Shown here in pieces: positions 8,683-17,754 of a stretch of 64,000 bases of DNA. Origin of the DNA: Streptococcus entericus DSM 14446 (lineage in GTDB: Bacteria; Bacillota; Bacilli; Lactobacillales; Streptococcaceae). The stretch covers positions 250,348-314,347 of the forward strand of contig NZ_KB904155.1 in assembly GCF_000380025.1 (NCBI RefSeq), written 5' to 3'. The stretch's first letter is position 1; the number at the start of each line of letters is the position of its first letter. The notes under the pieces were generated by a model that worked only from the letters and a program-made list of their open reading frames with translations, made no database searches and was not told where the DNA came from. Made by a program: the position numbers and the translations under genes.

Positions 8683-9315
8683 ATGAAAATTGCCATTATC
8701 GGTGCCAACGGCAAAGCTGGCAAACGCATTGCTCAAGAAGCCCTCAAGCGCGGTCATGAGGTCACAGCCATCGTCCGCGATGCTCAAAAAACGGATCTCC
8801 TCTCTGTGATTGAAAAATCTATTCACCAGTTGACAATAGATGATTTAGCTCCATTTGACGCTGTCGTTTCCGCCGTTGGTTATTGGACCCCAGAAACGTT
8901 TCCACTTTTTTCGGAAGATATTCGTCATCTAGGACAACTCTTATCCACTAGCACTACACGCCTGATTATCGTCGGTGGTGCAGGTAGCCTCTATGTAGAT
9001 GATAAACACACTCTTCAACTGCTCGACACCCCCGATTTCCCAGCAGAATTCTACCCCTTAGCTAAGGCTATGACTGACGCTCTCGCTATCTTACGAACAT
9101 TCTCTGGCCTTGCTTGGACCTTCTTTAGCCCAGCAGGAGATTTTGATGACAATGGCAGAGCAACTGGTCAATATCAGCTAGGTGGCGAAGAACTCATTCT
9201 CAACGCTGCTGGCGAGAGCTACATCAGCTATGCCGACTACGCCTTGGCCATGGTTGATGAGCTGGAAAACGCCCGTTTCATCCGCCAACGGTTTACAGCT
9301 GTATCTGAGCGCTAA
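8683..9315 (+). CDS. NAD(P)-binding oxidoreductase (SDR/NmrA-like)
   Basis: 210 aa. The N-terminal Rossmann motif IGANGKAGKRIAQEALKRGHEVTAIVRD is followed by VVSAVGYW, a central LIIVGGAGSLYV strand and YADYALAMVDELE near the C-terminus, as in the NAD(P)H-binding family related to YwnB/NmrA. It probably reduces or senses a quinone or aldehyde-like compound, an inference from its divergent HxlR partner. An AGGTAGG site lies upstream. It ends just before a strong bidirectional terminator. Confidence 0.87.
   Translation: MKIAIIGANGKAGKRIAQEALKRGHEVTAIVRDAQKTDLLSVIEKSIHQLTIDDLAPFDAVVSAVGYWTPETFPLFSEDIRHLGQLLSTSTTRLIIVGGAGSLYVDDKHTLQLLDTPDFPAEFYPLAKAMTDALAILRTFSGLAWTFFSPAGDFDDNGRATGQYQLGGEELILNAAGESYISYADYALAMVDELENARFIRQRFTAVSER
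9152..9161 (+). repeat. ATGGCAGAGC motif copy
   Basis: Sense copy in the oxidoreductase gene, read there as Asn-Gly-Arg-Ala. Confidence 0.75.
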
Positions 9316-9319
9316 AATC

Positions 9320-9354
9320 AACCCCACTCTCGATAGATAGTTGAGAGTGGGGTT
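9320..9354. terminator. Bidirectional intrinsic terminator
   Basis: Perfect inverted repeat AACCCCACTCTC / GAGAGTGGGGTT with an 11 nt loop and T runs on both sides. It separates the convergent oxidoreductase and GNAT genes. Confidence 0.9.
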
Positions 9355-9357
9355 TTC

Positions 9358-9867
9358 TTATCTCGTCACCCAATAGCGGGCTAAGGTTTTTCCGTCCTTA
9401 AGAGTGATAATGTCCTGCAACACACCGCCGACACTCTCAATCGTCTTGCAACTGGGCAGATTGTCCGCCAAAGCAGTGATAAAGATACGGTTAATTCCTC
9501 TTTCCTCGTAGCGGTCAAGGGCATAGCGGAGCAGAGTCCTCATAACCCCCTGCTGACGAAACTTGGGTGAGGTAACATAGCCGATATGCCCACCCACAGT
9601 CGCTAAATCCCCCTTATCTAACTCCCAACGACAACCGATTCGTCCAGCTATCTCATTATCGATAAAGGCGTAGTAATTAGTTGACGTTGACCAGTCAGGG
9701 TTGGCAGTTGTTGTTTCCTCTCGTCTGGTCTTTTCGTAGAAAGTCTTGAAGTCCTCGACTAATTGAGTTTCCACAAAAACATTTCCAGCCTCACGTTCCG
9801 CCACCAAAAGGCGGTTAAAATCGAGAAAAGCAACCTCATCAGTTATTGCTAATCGTCTAATGTCCAT
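9358..9867 (-). CDS. GNAT-family N-acetyltransferase
   Basis: 169 aa. The GNAT fold shows the acetyl-CoA pyrophosphate loop SPKFRQQGVMRTLLRYALD (Q/RxxGxG/A type) after the strand GGHIGYVTSP, then ALADNLPSCKTIESVGG, the usual alpha4-beta6 region. The acceptor is unknown; small molecules, antibiotics or protein N-termini are all possible. The start ATG at 9867 follows AAGGAGGG. It lies downstream of pepF on the same strand, 48 nt away, and may be cotranscribed with it. Confidence 0.87.
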   Translation of the reverse strand: MDIRRLAITDEVAFLDFNRLLVAEREAGNVFVETQLVEDFKTFYEKTRREETTTANPDWSTSTNYYAFIDNEIAGRIGCRWELDKGDLATVGGHIGYVTSPKFRQQGVMRTLLRYALDRYEERGINRIFITALADNLPSCKTIESVGGVLQDIITLKDGKTLARYWVTR

Positions 9868-9915
9868 CGGTTATCCCTCCTTAACGAAAAGGGCATTCAG
9901 CCGCCCTTTTATCAT

Positions 9916-11718
9916 CTATTTGTGTGCACCTTTTGCAACCAACTCTTCCAACTCGATCAAGCGTTTCTCAAAAACAGCGAAGGCTGCTTCAAGATAGTCC
10001 ACTTCTTCCATATCAACACCAGCTTTTTTGATGACGTTGAGTGGGTAATCTGAGTTACCAGCCTTGAGGTAGTCCAGATACTTATCCTTATCCTCTTGTG
10101 TGCCATAGACAATCTTGTCTGCCAAGAAGTTAGCAGCCGCAAAGCCTGTTGCATACTGATAAACATAGTAGTTATAGTAGAAGTGCGGAATACGCGCCCA
10201 CTCATACTGAATTTGCGGATTGTCCTCAGCCGAGAGACCGTAGTACTTCTCATTGATATCCGCATAGAGCTTGTTGAGGTAGTCACTGGTCAACACTTCA
10301 CCAGCCTGATCAGCCTTGTGGATAGCATCTTCAAACTCTGCAAACTGAGTTTGACGGAAGATGGTGCTACGGAAGCCGTCAAGGTAGTTGTTGAGAATAG
10401 CAAAGCGAACTTTCTCATCAGTGACTTCTTGCAGAAGGGCTTCCGTCAGGATGTTTTCATTAGTCGTTGAGGCAATCTCTGCTAAGAAAATAGAGTAATC
10501 ACCGTACACATACGGCTGGTTCTCACGGGTGTACATGGAGTGCATGCTGTGACCCGTCTCGTGGAGTAAGGTGTAGAAGTTGTTGAGGTTGTCCTGCCAG
10601 TTGAGGAGCATAAAGGCGTTGGTGTCGTAAGACCCACCAGAATAGGCACCAGAGCGCTTGCCCTTGTTCTCGTGAACATCAATCCAACGGTTCTCAAACG
10701 CCTCCTTAACCCGACGGGCATAATCCTCTCCAAAAATAGACAAGACTTCTTGTCCCTTGGTCAACGCTTCCTCATAGGTCATTGAGAGGTCAGTTTCTGA
10801 CAGCGGGGTTAGAAGATCATACATCTTGAGGTCAGGCAAATCAAGGATATCCTGACGGAGCTTGATGTAGCGATGAAGCAAGGGCAGGTGTTTGTTAACT
10901 GTTTCCACCAAGGTCTCATAAACTGACTCTGGGATAAAGTTTGCTGCTAAAGCTGCTTGACGGGCAGAAGCGTATTTTCTAACCTTAGCTTTATAATTGT
11001 GGACTTTGACATTGGTTTGTAACGTCTTGGCATAGGTGTGTTGGAACTGCTCATAGACACTATACAAGCCTTCATAGGCCTCACGGCGAACGTCACGATC
11101 CTTGTTTTCCAACAATTTGATGTAAGTCCCATGAGTCAACTCGACTACACCACCCTCACCATCTGGTACTGTTGGGAAAAGAATATCCGCATTATCTAAA
11201 ATGGAGAAGGTCTCGGATGCGGAACTAAAAATCTCACTAGCGCCAGCCAGTAGCTCTTCTTCTGCCTGTGATAGAACATGCTCTTTTTGTTGGAATAAGC
11301 GCTCAAAATAGTGCTTATAAAGCGCAAGTCCTGCTTCTTCTGACAGAAACTCCTGGTACTGCTCATCTGTGATGGTCATAAACTCTGGTTCATAGAAAGC
11401 AAACGTTCCACTGAATGCCGCATAAACTGACAGTGCTTTAGCTTGGAACTCCTGATACTTCGCAACCGTCGTGTCCTCGTCATTTTTCATGGAAGCATAG
11501 ACATAGAGTTTTTCGATGCGACGCGCTAAGCCTAACTGAGCCTCCGTAATGGCCAAAAGACTGGCTGCCGAGTCCAGCAAATGCCCTTGATACGCTACTG
11601 CTGATTCAACATCAGTCTGTAAAGCTTCAAACTCTGCCTCCCACGCCTCATCTGTTGGGAAAATAGTGGTCAAGTCCCAAGTGTGCTTGACATCAAGATG
11701 TGTCCGATTTTCTGACAT
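9916..11718 (-). CDS. pepF: Oligoendopeptidase F
   Basis: Cytoplasmic M3 zinc metallopeptidase of 600 aa that cleaves oligopeptides of about 7-17 residues. The zinc motif HETGHSMHS starts at about residue 386 (His386, Glu387, His390), with the distal Glu in the downstream helix ([12 protein letters not shown]). Length and the N-terminal [19 protein letters not shown] agree with streptococcal PepF/PepB. AAGGAA precedes the ATG. It starts right after the coiA stop, so it is the second gene of the competence-induced coiA-pepF operon known in other streptococci. Confidence 0.95.
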   Translation of the reverse strand: MSENRTHLDVKHTWDLTTIFPTDEAWEAEFEALQTDVESAVAYQGHLLDSAASLLAITEAQLGLARRIEKLYVYASMKNDEDTTVAKYQEFQAKALSVYAAFSGTFAFYEPEFMTITDEQYQEFLSEEAGLALYKHYFERLFQQKEHVLSQAEEELLAGASEIFSSASETFSILDNADILFPTVPDGEGGVVELTHGTYIKLLENKDRDVRREAYEGLYSVYEQFQHTYAKTLQTNVKVHNYKAKVRKYASARQAALAANFIPESVYETLVETVNKHLPLLHRYIKLRQDILDLPDLKMYDLLTPLSETDLSMTYEEALTKGQEVLSIFGEDYARRVKEAFENRWIDVHENKGKRSGAYSGGSYDTNAFMLLNWQDNLNNFYTLLHETGHSMHSMYTRENQPYVYGDYSIFLAEIASTTNENILTEALLQEVTDEKVRFAILNNYLDGFRSTIFRQTQFAEFEDAIHKADQAGEVLTSDYLNKLYADINEKYYGLSAEDNPQIQYEWARIPHFYYNYYVYQYATGFAAANFLADKIVYGTQEDKDKYLDYLKAGNSDYPLNVIKKAGVDMEEVDYLEAAFAVFEKRLIELEELVAKGAHK

Positions 11719-11721
11719 AAA

Positions 11722-12672
11722 TCATTGTTCCTTTCCTATCGTTCTGTTCTCCATTATAGCATAAAATCGCGGAGGATAAAGGGTTTGTCTGCTCGTTGCC
11801 CCATTTTTCTCATAAAAAGCTGTAAATTGCGCCAAATATCGCCCCAAATCAAGCCCCTCCACAGCCATAGGCTGCACCTGAGGGTAAAAAGCTGCCGCTG
11901 ACCAGGTTAAAAGATTATCCCCTCGCGTGTAAGCTTGCGCCTGACGCTCCAGCCATCTGGTATTTTTCTGAACAAGCTGCCGCTGAACATAGGTGGCGGG
12001 GTCCGCTAACACATCTACCGTCAGCTGAGCAGACCGCTGACTGGCAAAAGGCTGCCGCAGAAAATCCATCACATCACCGCTTAAGGGGCGGCTCATCACC
12101 AGCCCTTGCAGGCGACCAGTTAAGTCTTCGTGCAACAAATACCGCAACCGTAATTCCTGCTTAACGGCATCCAACTCCCAGAGATAAATTCCCATATTTT
12201 GTGAAAAATTAGCCATCTGACGATGAAGTTGGCTGGCTGTTTGCCCTAGCCAGAGCTTTTTTCCCAATAGCCAGATAACTTGGTAGCCTGCCTGCTGATA
12301 GGCTACTGTTCGCTCTCTTAAACGCACAAGGCTCAATCGACTGCACTGAACTTCCAAAACCAAGCTGCCATTAACCAATAAATCTGCCACCTGTCCCAAC
12401 TCAGGCAAAACTGCCTCAATCTCCACTGAAATCCCGTGGGCCGATAAACTGCGATAGAGAGCGGCTTTTAATTCCAAGTGCTCTGCGGATTCATTTTCAT
12501 GGAAAAATTGACAATCTGCCAAGCGAATGTGGGCAAAATGTGGTCGCATGACCTTCCCCTGCTTGAAACAGACAGGTGCCTGACAAGCAGGGCACCGATA
12601 AGTCTCTTTTTTGGAACAAGCCTCCTCCAAAACATTGACCAGACGACCATCTGAACGCATAGCGACTAACAC
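11722..12672 (-). CDS. coiA: Competence protein CoiA
   Basis: Late competence protein, 316 aa, needed during transformation for processing of incoming DNA and recombination. The start chosen is the GTG at 12672 (product begins MLVAMRSDGRLVN), 7 nt after GGAGG; this gives the normal streptococcal length. A zinc-finger-like CPACQAPVCFKQG..HFAH motif lies at about residues 23-45. A nuclease-like segment follows with E..LELKAALY, AVLPELGQVADLLVNGSLVLEVQCS and QAGYQVIWLLG, matching the CoiA/PD-(D/E)xK arrangement. A com-box lies just upstream. It is the first gene of an operon with pepF. Confidence 0.93.
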   Translation of the reverse strand: MLVAMRSDGRLVNVLEEACSKKETYRCPACQAPVCFKQGKVMRPHFAHIRLADCQFFHENESAEHLELKAALYRSLSAHGISVEIEAVLPELGQVADLLVNGSLVLEVQCSRLSLVRLRERTVAYQQAGYQVIWLLGKKLWLGQTASQLHRQMANFSQNMGIYLWELDAVKQELRLRYLLHEDLTGRLQGLVMSRPLSGDVMDFLRQPFASQRSAQLTVDVLADPATYVQRQLVQKNTRWLERQAQAYTRGDNLLTWSAAAFYPQVQPMAVEGLDLGRYLAQFTAFYEKNGATSRQTLYPPRFYAIMENRTIGKEQ

Positions 12673-12692
12673 CTCTTCACCTCCTATTTTCT

Positions 12693-12700
12693 TATTCGTC
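12693..12700 (-). promoter_or_regulatory. Com-box (SigX/ComX promoter) of coiA
   Basis: The minus strand reads GACGAATA, seven of eight matches to the TACGAATA core, preceded by a T-rich stretch and about 20 nt before the GTG start. This implies induction by the alternative sigma factor of competence. Confidence 0.7.
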
Positions 12701-12806
12701 AAAAAATAAGAAAAAGAAGTGCCATAACACTTATAAATAAGCAGACCACCTTTTAACTGGTTATTTCTCTTGTTCAATCTGGAACAGCTCATAAGCCTTG
12801 TTAAAA

Positions 12807-12830
12807 AGACCAGGACTTTCGTCCCAGCCT
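12807..12830 (-). terminator. Intrinsic terminator of nagB
   Basis: Minus-strand AGGCTGGGAC, loop GAAA, GTCCTGGTCT, then TTTTT. Member of the GGCTGGGAC-type family. Confidence 0.85.
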
Positions 12831-12841
12831 CATTACTACTC

Positions 12842-13546
12842 TTAATCTAACTTGCTAGCCGCTGCGTCATCGACAATGACATAGACTTCTGGATGGTTTT
12901 GCAGGCTGCTGGCAGGCAGGTCCGTTGTCGGCTGACCATTGACCATTCCAGCAATCGCGTCAGCTTTTGCCGCCCCATAAGCCATCAAAATGATACTCTT
13001 AGCTGCTAAAATGCTACTGATGCCCATGGAAATGGCTTGGCGTGGAACCTCGCTTTCATCATCAAAGAAGCGAGCATTAGCCTTGATGGTGTCCTCAGCC
13101 AAGTCAACCACCTGTGTTTTAGCTTCAAAAGGCGTTCCTGGTTCGTTGAAGCCAATATGACCGTTGTTGCCAATCCCTAAAATCTGCAAATCCACAGGGT
13201 ACTGCTCAAGAAGCGCATCGTAGCGCTTGGTTTCAGCGTCCAAGTCTTCCGCTAAGCCGTTAGGCAAAAAGCTCTGCTTGAATGGTTTAGCATGAAAGAG
13301 ATTTTGGTGCATAAAGTGATGATAAGATTGGTCGTTGTCAGCAGACAGTCCGACATACTCATCCAAGTTAATGCTACGTAACCCCGATAAATCAAGGTCA
13401 CTGGCAACGATTTGCTTGTAAAACTCGATTGGCGTGCTGCCTGTTGCAAGTCCTAATGTTTGAGCTCCAGCTGCTAATTTTTCCTTGAGCAGTTCAAAAG
13501 CAACCTTGCCGCCTTCAACGCTATCCTTCACACGAATGATTTTCAT
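12842..13546 (-). CDS. nagB: Glucosamine-6-phosphate deaminase
   Basis: 234 aa enzyme converting glucosamine-6-phosphate to fructose-6-phosphate and ammonia, the last step of amino-sugar catabolism. It has the GLATGSTP phosphate loop, [11 protein letters not shown], the catalytic-loop [14 protein letters not shown] and the C-terminal [11 protein letters not shown]. The size is that of the short Gram-positive NagB. AAAAGGAGA precedes the ATG. The promoter carries two NagR-like operators, linking it to nagA 20 kb away. It is divergent from queA. Confidence 0.96.
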   Translation of the reverse strand: MKIIRVKDSVEGGKVAFELLKEKLAAGAQTLGLATGSTPIEFYKQIVASDLDLSGLRSINLDEYVGLSADNDQSYHHFMHQNLFHAKPFKQSFLPNGLAEDLDAETKRYDALLEQYPVDLQILGIGNNGHIGFNEPGTPFEAKTQVVDLAEDTIKANARFFDDESEVPRQAISMGISSILAAKSIILMAYGAAKADAIAGMVNGQPTTDLPASSLQNHPEVYVIVDDAAASKLD

Positions 13547-13558
13547 GATGTCTCCTTT

Positions 13559-13611
13559 TGGTCTATACCGATTGATACCTCTATTATATGGTATAGACCA
13601 ATTTTTGTCAA
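13559..13611 (-). promoter_or_regulatory. nagB promoter with two NagR-type operators
   Basis: Near-ideal sigma-A promoter on the minus strand: TTGACA (13606-13611), 17 bp, TATAAT (13583-13588). A perfect TGGTCTATACCA (13589-13600) fills the spacer. A second, 11 of 12 copy (13559-13570) lies just before the ribosome site. The motif is the GntR-family NagR/DasR operator. Confidence 0.9.
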
Positions 13612-13640
13612 GGCTTTCATCTTATTTTTAGGCTAAAATG

Positions 13641-13649
13641 TGCTATAAT
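13641..13649 (+). promoter_or_regulatory. Extended -10 promoter of queA, probably leaderless
   Basis: TGC-TATAAT with -10 at 13644-13649, then GAAAACC and the ATG at 13657. The start point would fall at the start codon. Confidence 0.6.
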
Positions 13650-13656
13650 GAAAACC

Positions 13657-14685
13657 ATGAATACGAAAGACTTTGATTTTTACTTACCCGAGCACTTGAT
13701 TGCTCAGACACCGCTGGAACAACGTGATGCCTCACGCCTCCTCGTCATCAACCGTGCTAGCAAGGAGATGACCGATACCAGCTTTGACCACATCATCGAC
13801 CAACTCAACCCTGGTGACGCTCTGGTCATGAACAACACCCGCGTTTTGCCTGCCCGCCTCTACGGGCAAAAGCCTGACACAGGAGGCCATGTCGAGCTTT
13901 TGCTCCTCAAAAACACGGAAGGGGACTGCTGGGAGGTGCTGGCCAAACCAGCTAAACGCCTCAAGACTGGGGCAAGGGTTAGCTTTGGGGACGGTCGCTT
14001 GGTTGCGACCATCATAGCAGAGCTGGAGCACGGTGGACGGATTGTCGAGTTTAGCTACGATGGGATTTTTCTTGAGGTGCTGGAAAGCCTCGGTGAAATG
14101 CCTTTACCTCCCTATATCCATGAAAAGCTAGCAGATAAAGATCGCTACCAAACCGTTTACGCCAAGGAAAACGGCTCTGCGGCAGCCCCAACTGCAGGAC
14201 TGCACTTTACACCAGAGCTGCTGACAGCCATTAAAGCCAAGGGGGTTCATCTGGTCGAGCTGACCCTACACGTCGGACTGGGAACCTTTCGCCCTGTCTC
14301 TGTGGAAAATCTGGACGACCATGATATGCACTCGGAGTTCTACCAGCTGACAGCAGAAGCAGCCAATACCCTCAATCAGGTCAAAGCTGCTGGTGGTCGT
14401 ATCGTTGCCGTCGGCACAACCTCCATTCGTACCCTAGAGACCATCGGACAAAAATATGGTGGCAAGCTCCAAGCTGACAGCGGTTGGACCAATATCTTTA
14501 TCAAACCAGGCTATACATTTACCGTTGTGGATTCTTTTTCGACTAATTTTCACCTGCCCATGTCAACCTTAGTCATGCTGGTGTCTGCTTTTGCAGGACG
14601 GGAATTTGTCCTCGATGCCTACAAGCACGCGGTCGACGAAGGCTATCGTTTCTTTAGCTTCGGTGATGCCATGTTTGTCCAGTAG
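13657..14685 (+). CDS. queA: S-adenosylmethionine:tRNA ribosyltransferase-isomerase
   Basis: 342 aa enzyme that transfers the ribosyl part of SAM to preQ1 in tRNA, giving epoxyqueuosine. It has the conserved [25 protein letters not shown] start, the [16 protein letters not shown] segment, [19 protein letters not shown] and a C-terminal [21 protein letters not shown]. An in-frame ATG at 13648 overlaps the -10 element and cannot be the start. The ATG at 13657 lacks a ribosome site, in keeping with a leaderless mRNA. It is divergent from nagB. Confidence 0.95.
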   Translation: MNTKDFDFYLPEHLIAQTPLEQRDASRLLVINRASKEMTDTSFDHIIDQLNPGDALVMNNTRVLPARLYGQKPDTGGHVELLLLKNTEGDCWEVLAKPAKRLKTGARVSFGDGRLVATIIAELEHGGRIVEFSYDGIFLEVLESLGEMPLPPYIHEKLADKDRYQTVYAKENGSAAAPTAGLHFTPELLTAIKAKGVHLVELTLHVGLGTFRPVSVENLDDHDMHSEFYQLTAEAANTLNQVKAAGGRIVAVGTTSIRTLETIGQKYGGKLQADSGWTNIFIKPGYTFTVVDSFSTNFHLPMSTLVMLVSAFAGREFVLDAYKHAVDEGYRFFSFGDAMFVQ

Positions 14686-14740
14686 GGACGTTCCTTCTGC
14701 CTAATCAAAAGCATCTGCGAAACTATTGGAAAGGAGTCTT

Positions 14741-15319
14741 ATGCAACTAACAGGAAACGAAGATTTACGGGTGAAACGAACCATTTCAGCTATTTATCAA
14801 GCCTTTGAAGAACTGATTTGTCAAAAGGACTATGACAAAATCACGGTAACTGAACTAGCTAAATTAGCCCTAATCAACAAGAAAACCTTTTACCGCTATT
14901 ATCCAACCCTAGATGATTTATTAGCGGAAATGCAGGAAACCTATGCCCAGTCCTATATCCAGCTCATTCGAGATTTCAAGCTCCCAGATGATTTAGAGAA
15001 CATCCAGCGAGCATTCTTTGAATTCTCAGCCCAACAAGGTCCGGCCTACGACAAGATTACCATCAGTCACTCCACCTATTCAGACATTCGGCAGGACATG
15101 ATTGATATGGTGATGGCAAAGACTTGGTCGCAGTCCCCCCAAGTTCAAGCCTTATCTCCTTTTCAAAAAATCAGCCTACTCAACTTTATCCAGCAAACCA
15201 CCCTGTCCATCTACCGCCAATGGGTAGAAGAGGGCAAAGTGACGCCTTTAGAGGAGGTTATCCAAACGTCTGTTTTACTGACTGAAACAGGAATTTCTGC
15301 TCTCTTGCATCAAGATTAG
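14741..15319 (+). CDS. TetR/AcrR-family regulator
   Basis: 192 aa. The N-terminal helix-turn-helix is ISAIYQAFEELI..ITVTELAKLALINKKTFYRYYPTLDDLLAEM, with the typical TFYRYY recognition helix. The C-terminal ligand domain is all helical and not recognisable by ligand. The start is the ATG at 14741 after AAAGGAG; a TTG 15 nt upstream has no site. It lies 55 nt after queA with no clear terminator and upstream of the SnoaL-like and aldo-keto reductase genes, which it may control (inference). Confidence 0.88.
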   Translation: MQLTGNEDLRVKRTISAIYQAFEELICQKDYDKITVTELAKLALINKKTFYRYYPTLDDLLAEMQETYAQSYIQLIRDFKLPDDLENIQRAFFEFSAQQGPAYDKITISHSTYSDIRQDMIDMVMAKTWSQSPQVQALSPFQKISLLNFIQQTTLSIYRQWVEEGKVTPLEEVIQTSVLLTETGISALLHQD

Positions 15320-15368
15320 TCCACTAATTTTCAAAAAGTGTGGCATAAGCCTCAACATCAAAACAATC

Positions 15369-15396
15369 GCCCATTGTCCTAACAGCAATGGGCTTT
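15369..15396 (+). terminator. Intrinsic terminator after the TetR gene
   Basis: GCCCATTG (15369-15376) / CAATGGGC (15386-15393) with a 9 nt loop followed by TTTTA. Confidence 0.85.
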
Positions 15397-15429
15397 TATA
15401 ATAAAATCATCAAAACTAAGGAGGTTCTG

Positions 15430-15804
15430 ATGACACAAACAGACCAAGAGGCCATCATCGCCTTGCAACACCAAATTTGGGAGGCTTACATCACTAAAAA
15501 CATCCCTCTCCTAGAGATGATCTATCCTGAAAATCATTACTTTCGCCATACAGGTGGTCGCTACCAAGCAAGAGATGAGTTTTTGGCAGACATTAAATCG
15601 GGAGTTTTCCGCTATTATAGTTACCTGCCTGAGTCTGAAACGGTGACCTTTTTGTCCGACAGCACTGCCATATTGCACACCAAGGCTAAAACAGATGCCC
15701 GTATCTATGGCTTTCGCAAGGTCTGGCGGATGGATTTTGACCTAGCCTTCGAAAAAATAGATGGAAGATGGCGACCAGCAGATGACCGGAAAATCAGGGG
15801 CTAG
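15430..15804 (+). CDS. SnoaL/DUF4440-like protein
   Basis: 124 aa of the NTF2-like fold. It starts with MTQTDQEAIIALQHQIWEAYITKNI (helix), then HYFRHTGGRYQARDEFLADIKSGVFRYYSYL, STAILHTKAKTDARIYGFRKVWRMDFDLAFEKIDGRWRPADDRK. The final W-R/DG-x-W-R strand is typical. Members are often small isomerases or binding proteins, and no substrate can be named. The ATG at 15430 follows AAGGAGG. It lies within an accessory cluster with a related broken gene and an aldo-keto reductase. Confidence 0.78.
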   Translation: MTQTDQEAIIALQHQIWEAYITKNIPLLEMIYPENHYFRHTGGRYQARDEFLADIKSGVFRYYSYLPESETVTFLSDSTAILHTKAKTDARIYGFRKVWRMDFDLAFEKIDGRWRPADDRKIRG

Positions 15805-16228
15805 ATAGATCGGAAGTCGTAGGCTATCTGAATACGGCTAGAGACCCTCACAGTACCCAAGATTTTAACAATAACCAACCGAAACAGGACAATTTAGGGG
15901 TTATTGTCCCCCTCTATAACCAGAGAAAGTTGCTCATGATAGCTATCTGAGCCAACTAAAAAGACCGATGAGAACTGGCTGACAGATATGGCGAGCCGTC
16001 AGCTAATCTGCCTTGCTTTTGATATTAGGAGTTCTCATTGTCATGAGGAAAAAGAGAGTATTGCCCTTGTCATGCGGCTAATTAGAGAGTCTGTAGCTAG
16101 CAAAAGCTTATTCCAAAGATAAAGTGGTCAGTGGTAGCTGGTTGGTTAGAGAACTTCAACATAAGCTGACATATTTTTACCAAGATAATACGAGACGTCA
16201 ATACAGACGAACATTATATATAAAGGAG
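15805..16228. other. Intergenic region with nested inverted repeats
   Basis: About 425 bp without an intact gene. It holds GGACAAT/ATTGTCC around 15885-15910. It also holds a nested structure at 15968-16038: outer arms ATGAGAACT and AGTTCTCAT, inner arms GCTGAC and GTCAGC. The last 135 bp contain a possible gene remnant. No promoter is clear apart from the AAGGAG site of the next gene. Confidence 0.45.
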
Positions 16229-16231
16229 TAA
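16097..16231 (+). pseudogene. Possible remnant of a SnoaL-like gene 3' end
   Basis: Forty-four codons without a start, ending at TAA 16229-16231. They contain SKDKVVSGSWLVRELQHK, resembling the last strands of an NTF2/SnoaL-like protein (compare DGNWLIASRESH of the next gene). If real, this is the relic of a third family member in the cluster. It could be a chance frame. Confidence 0.25.
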
Positions 16232-16235
16232 ATTG

Positions 16236-16664
16236 ATGACAAACACAGAAATTGCCAACCGATTGGCTTTAAAAGAATTAGTAGATACCTTTTCAAATCT
16301 AGCAGACACCAAAGACGTGTGTGCTCAGATGAAGCTGTTCAAAGAAGATGCTAAGGTTGTCTCCATCAATGGCGACCAAAAATTTGTCTCAGAAGGTAAG
16401 GAGGCAATCGGCAAGGCCTTTAGCGACTACCTTGACCTTTTCCATAGCGTTTACCACCTCAATGGTCAGTAAACGGTTAGTTTTCAAGATAACAATCATG
16501 CCCAAGGTATCTCCTATTGTCAGGTCGTTTTGATCACAAATCAAGATGGCAAAGAGGTCACAAGGACATCAGGTGTCCGCTACCAAGATTATTATGAAAA
16601 AATTGATGGTAACTGGTTGATCGCTAGTCGTGAGTCCCACTTTATGTGGACCAAAGTTGACTAA
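16236..16664 (+). pseudogene. SnoaL-like protein gene interrupted by an in-frame TAA
   Basis: A good ribosome site (AAGGAG) and ATG at 16236 begin MTNTEIANRLALKELVDTFSNLAD, an NTF2/SnoaL-like N-terminus. The frame meets TAA at 16470-16472 after HSVYHLNGQ and then continues without another stop to 16664 with TVSFQDNNHAQGISYCQV, then VTRTSGVRYQDYYEKIDG, ending in WTKVD. The two halves together make one complete 142-codon member, so a single base change (CAA to TAA would suffice) probably broke it. Read-through or a sequencing error is the alternative. Confidence 0.85.
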
Positions 16665-16693
16665 GCAGATAGACTAGGAAAGGAGACTGACAA

Positions 16694-17551
16694 ATGACTA
16701 CACCGCTATATAAAACATTAAATACTGGGTATCACATGCCACAAATGGGTCTGGGCGTCTACCTCATGGCTCCAGGTCAGGAAACTTATGAGGCTGTTCG
16801 GACAGCTCTACATTTAGGTTATCGCCACATCGACACAGCTCACGCCTATCAAAATGAGGCAAGCGTCGGACAAGCTATCGCTGACAGCGGACTGAACCGC
16901 GAGGAGATCTTTATCACCACCAAATTATGGCCGACAGAATACGGTGAGCAAGAAAGTCAGACTGCAATTGATAAAATGCTCAATCGTTTGCAAACTGACT
17001 ACATCGACCTCCTGCTACTGCATCAGTCTATCGGCGATTACATAGGCGCCTATAAAGGCATGGAAGCCGCAGTCAAGACTGGAAAAGTACGCTCTATCGG
17101 TCTCTCTAATTTTGAAGATGAGCGTCTAGATGAGGTGTTGACTAAAGCTGACATCAAGCCTGCTGCCTTACAAGTGGAAGCTCATCCCTATTTCCCTCAG
17201 GATGATTTAGCCGCTCACATTGCCCCTTATGGGACAGTCCTTGAGAGCTGGTACCCTCTTGGACACGGAGATCCTGCCTTACTCAATGAAGCAGTTGTTT
17301 TAAAAATTGCTGAACGCTTAAACAAAACACCGGCTCAAGTCATTCTCAGATGGCATCTGCAAAAAGGTTATATTGTCTTTCCTAAAACAACTAATCCTGT
17401 TCACATGGCGGAAAATTTTAACATTTTTGACATAACATTAACCGCAGAGGACATGGCTGCTATCGCCACATTGAATTCCGGTAAACGCTACTTCACCATG
17501 TCCATGGCAGATCGAGAAAAGAATTTTATGGCTTATGTCCCAGCAGATTAG
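16694..17551 (+). CDS. Aldo/keto reductase
   Basis: 285 aa NADPH-dependent reductase of the AKR5/YvgN type. The catalytic tetrad is visible: Asp in HIDTAHAYQNE, Tyr in the same segment, Lys in FITTKLW, and His in LLLHQSIGDY. NADP-binding is in the C-terminal VFPKTTNPVHMAENFNIFDITLT segment. AAGGAGA lies 7 nt before the ATG. It directly follows the broken SnoaL-like gene (30 nt) and probably forms a unit with it. Substrates are typically methylglyoxal or other aldehydes in the family. Confidence 0.92.
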   Translation: MTTPLYKTLNTGYHMPQMGLGVYLMAPGQETYEAVRTALHLGYRHIDTAHAYQNEASVGQAIADSGLNREEIFITTKLWPTEYGEQESQTAIDKMLNRLQTDYIDLLLLHQSIGDYIGAYKGMEAAVKTGKVRSIGLSNFEDERLDEVLTKADIKPAALQVEAHPYFPQDDLAAHIAPYGTVLESWYPLGHGDPALLNEAVVLKIAERLNKTPAQVILRWHLQKGYIVFPKTTNPVHMAENFNIFDITLTAEDMAAIATLNSGKRYFTMSMADREKNFMAYVPAD

Positions 17552-17631
17552 AGGTAGGCGAGTTCTTTACACCCCTAGTTTACCCCCAAACTTTGTTGCA
17601 CACAACACTCATCTTGGTCATTGACGAGAAT

Positions 17632-17673
17632 ACAAAAACGAGATTAGGATGCTTGTCCCAGTCTCGTTTTTGT
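17632..17673. terminator. Strong terminator between the aldo/keto reductase and pepV genes
   Basis: Twelve bp outer stem ACAAAAACGAGA (17632-17643) / TCTCGTTTTTGT (17662-17673) around the GGAC/GTCC type core. It can serve both convergent genes. Confidence 0.9.
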
Positions 17674-17754
17674 GTTCTTATTCCCACATTCGACTAAAAT
17701 CACTGCTCATAGGCGCAGAAATTAGTGTTTAATGTTTGGCAACAACTGATGATT

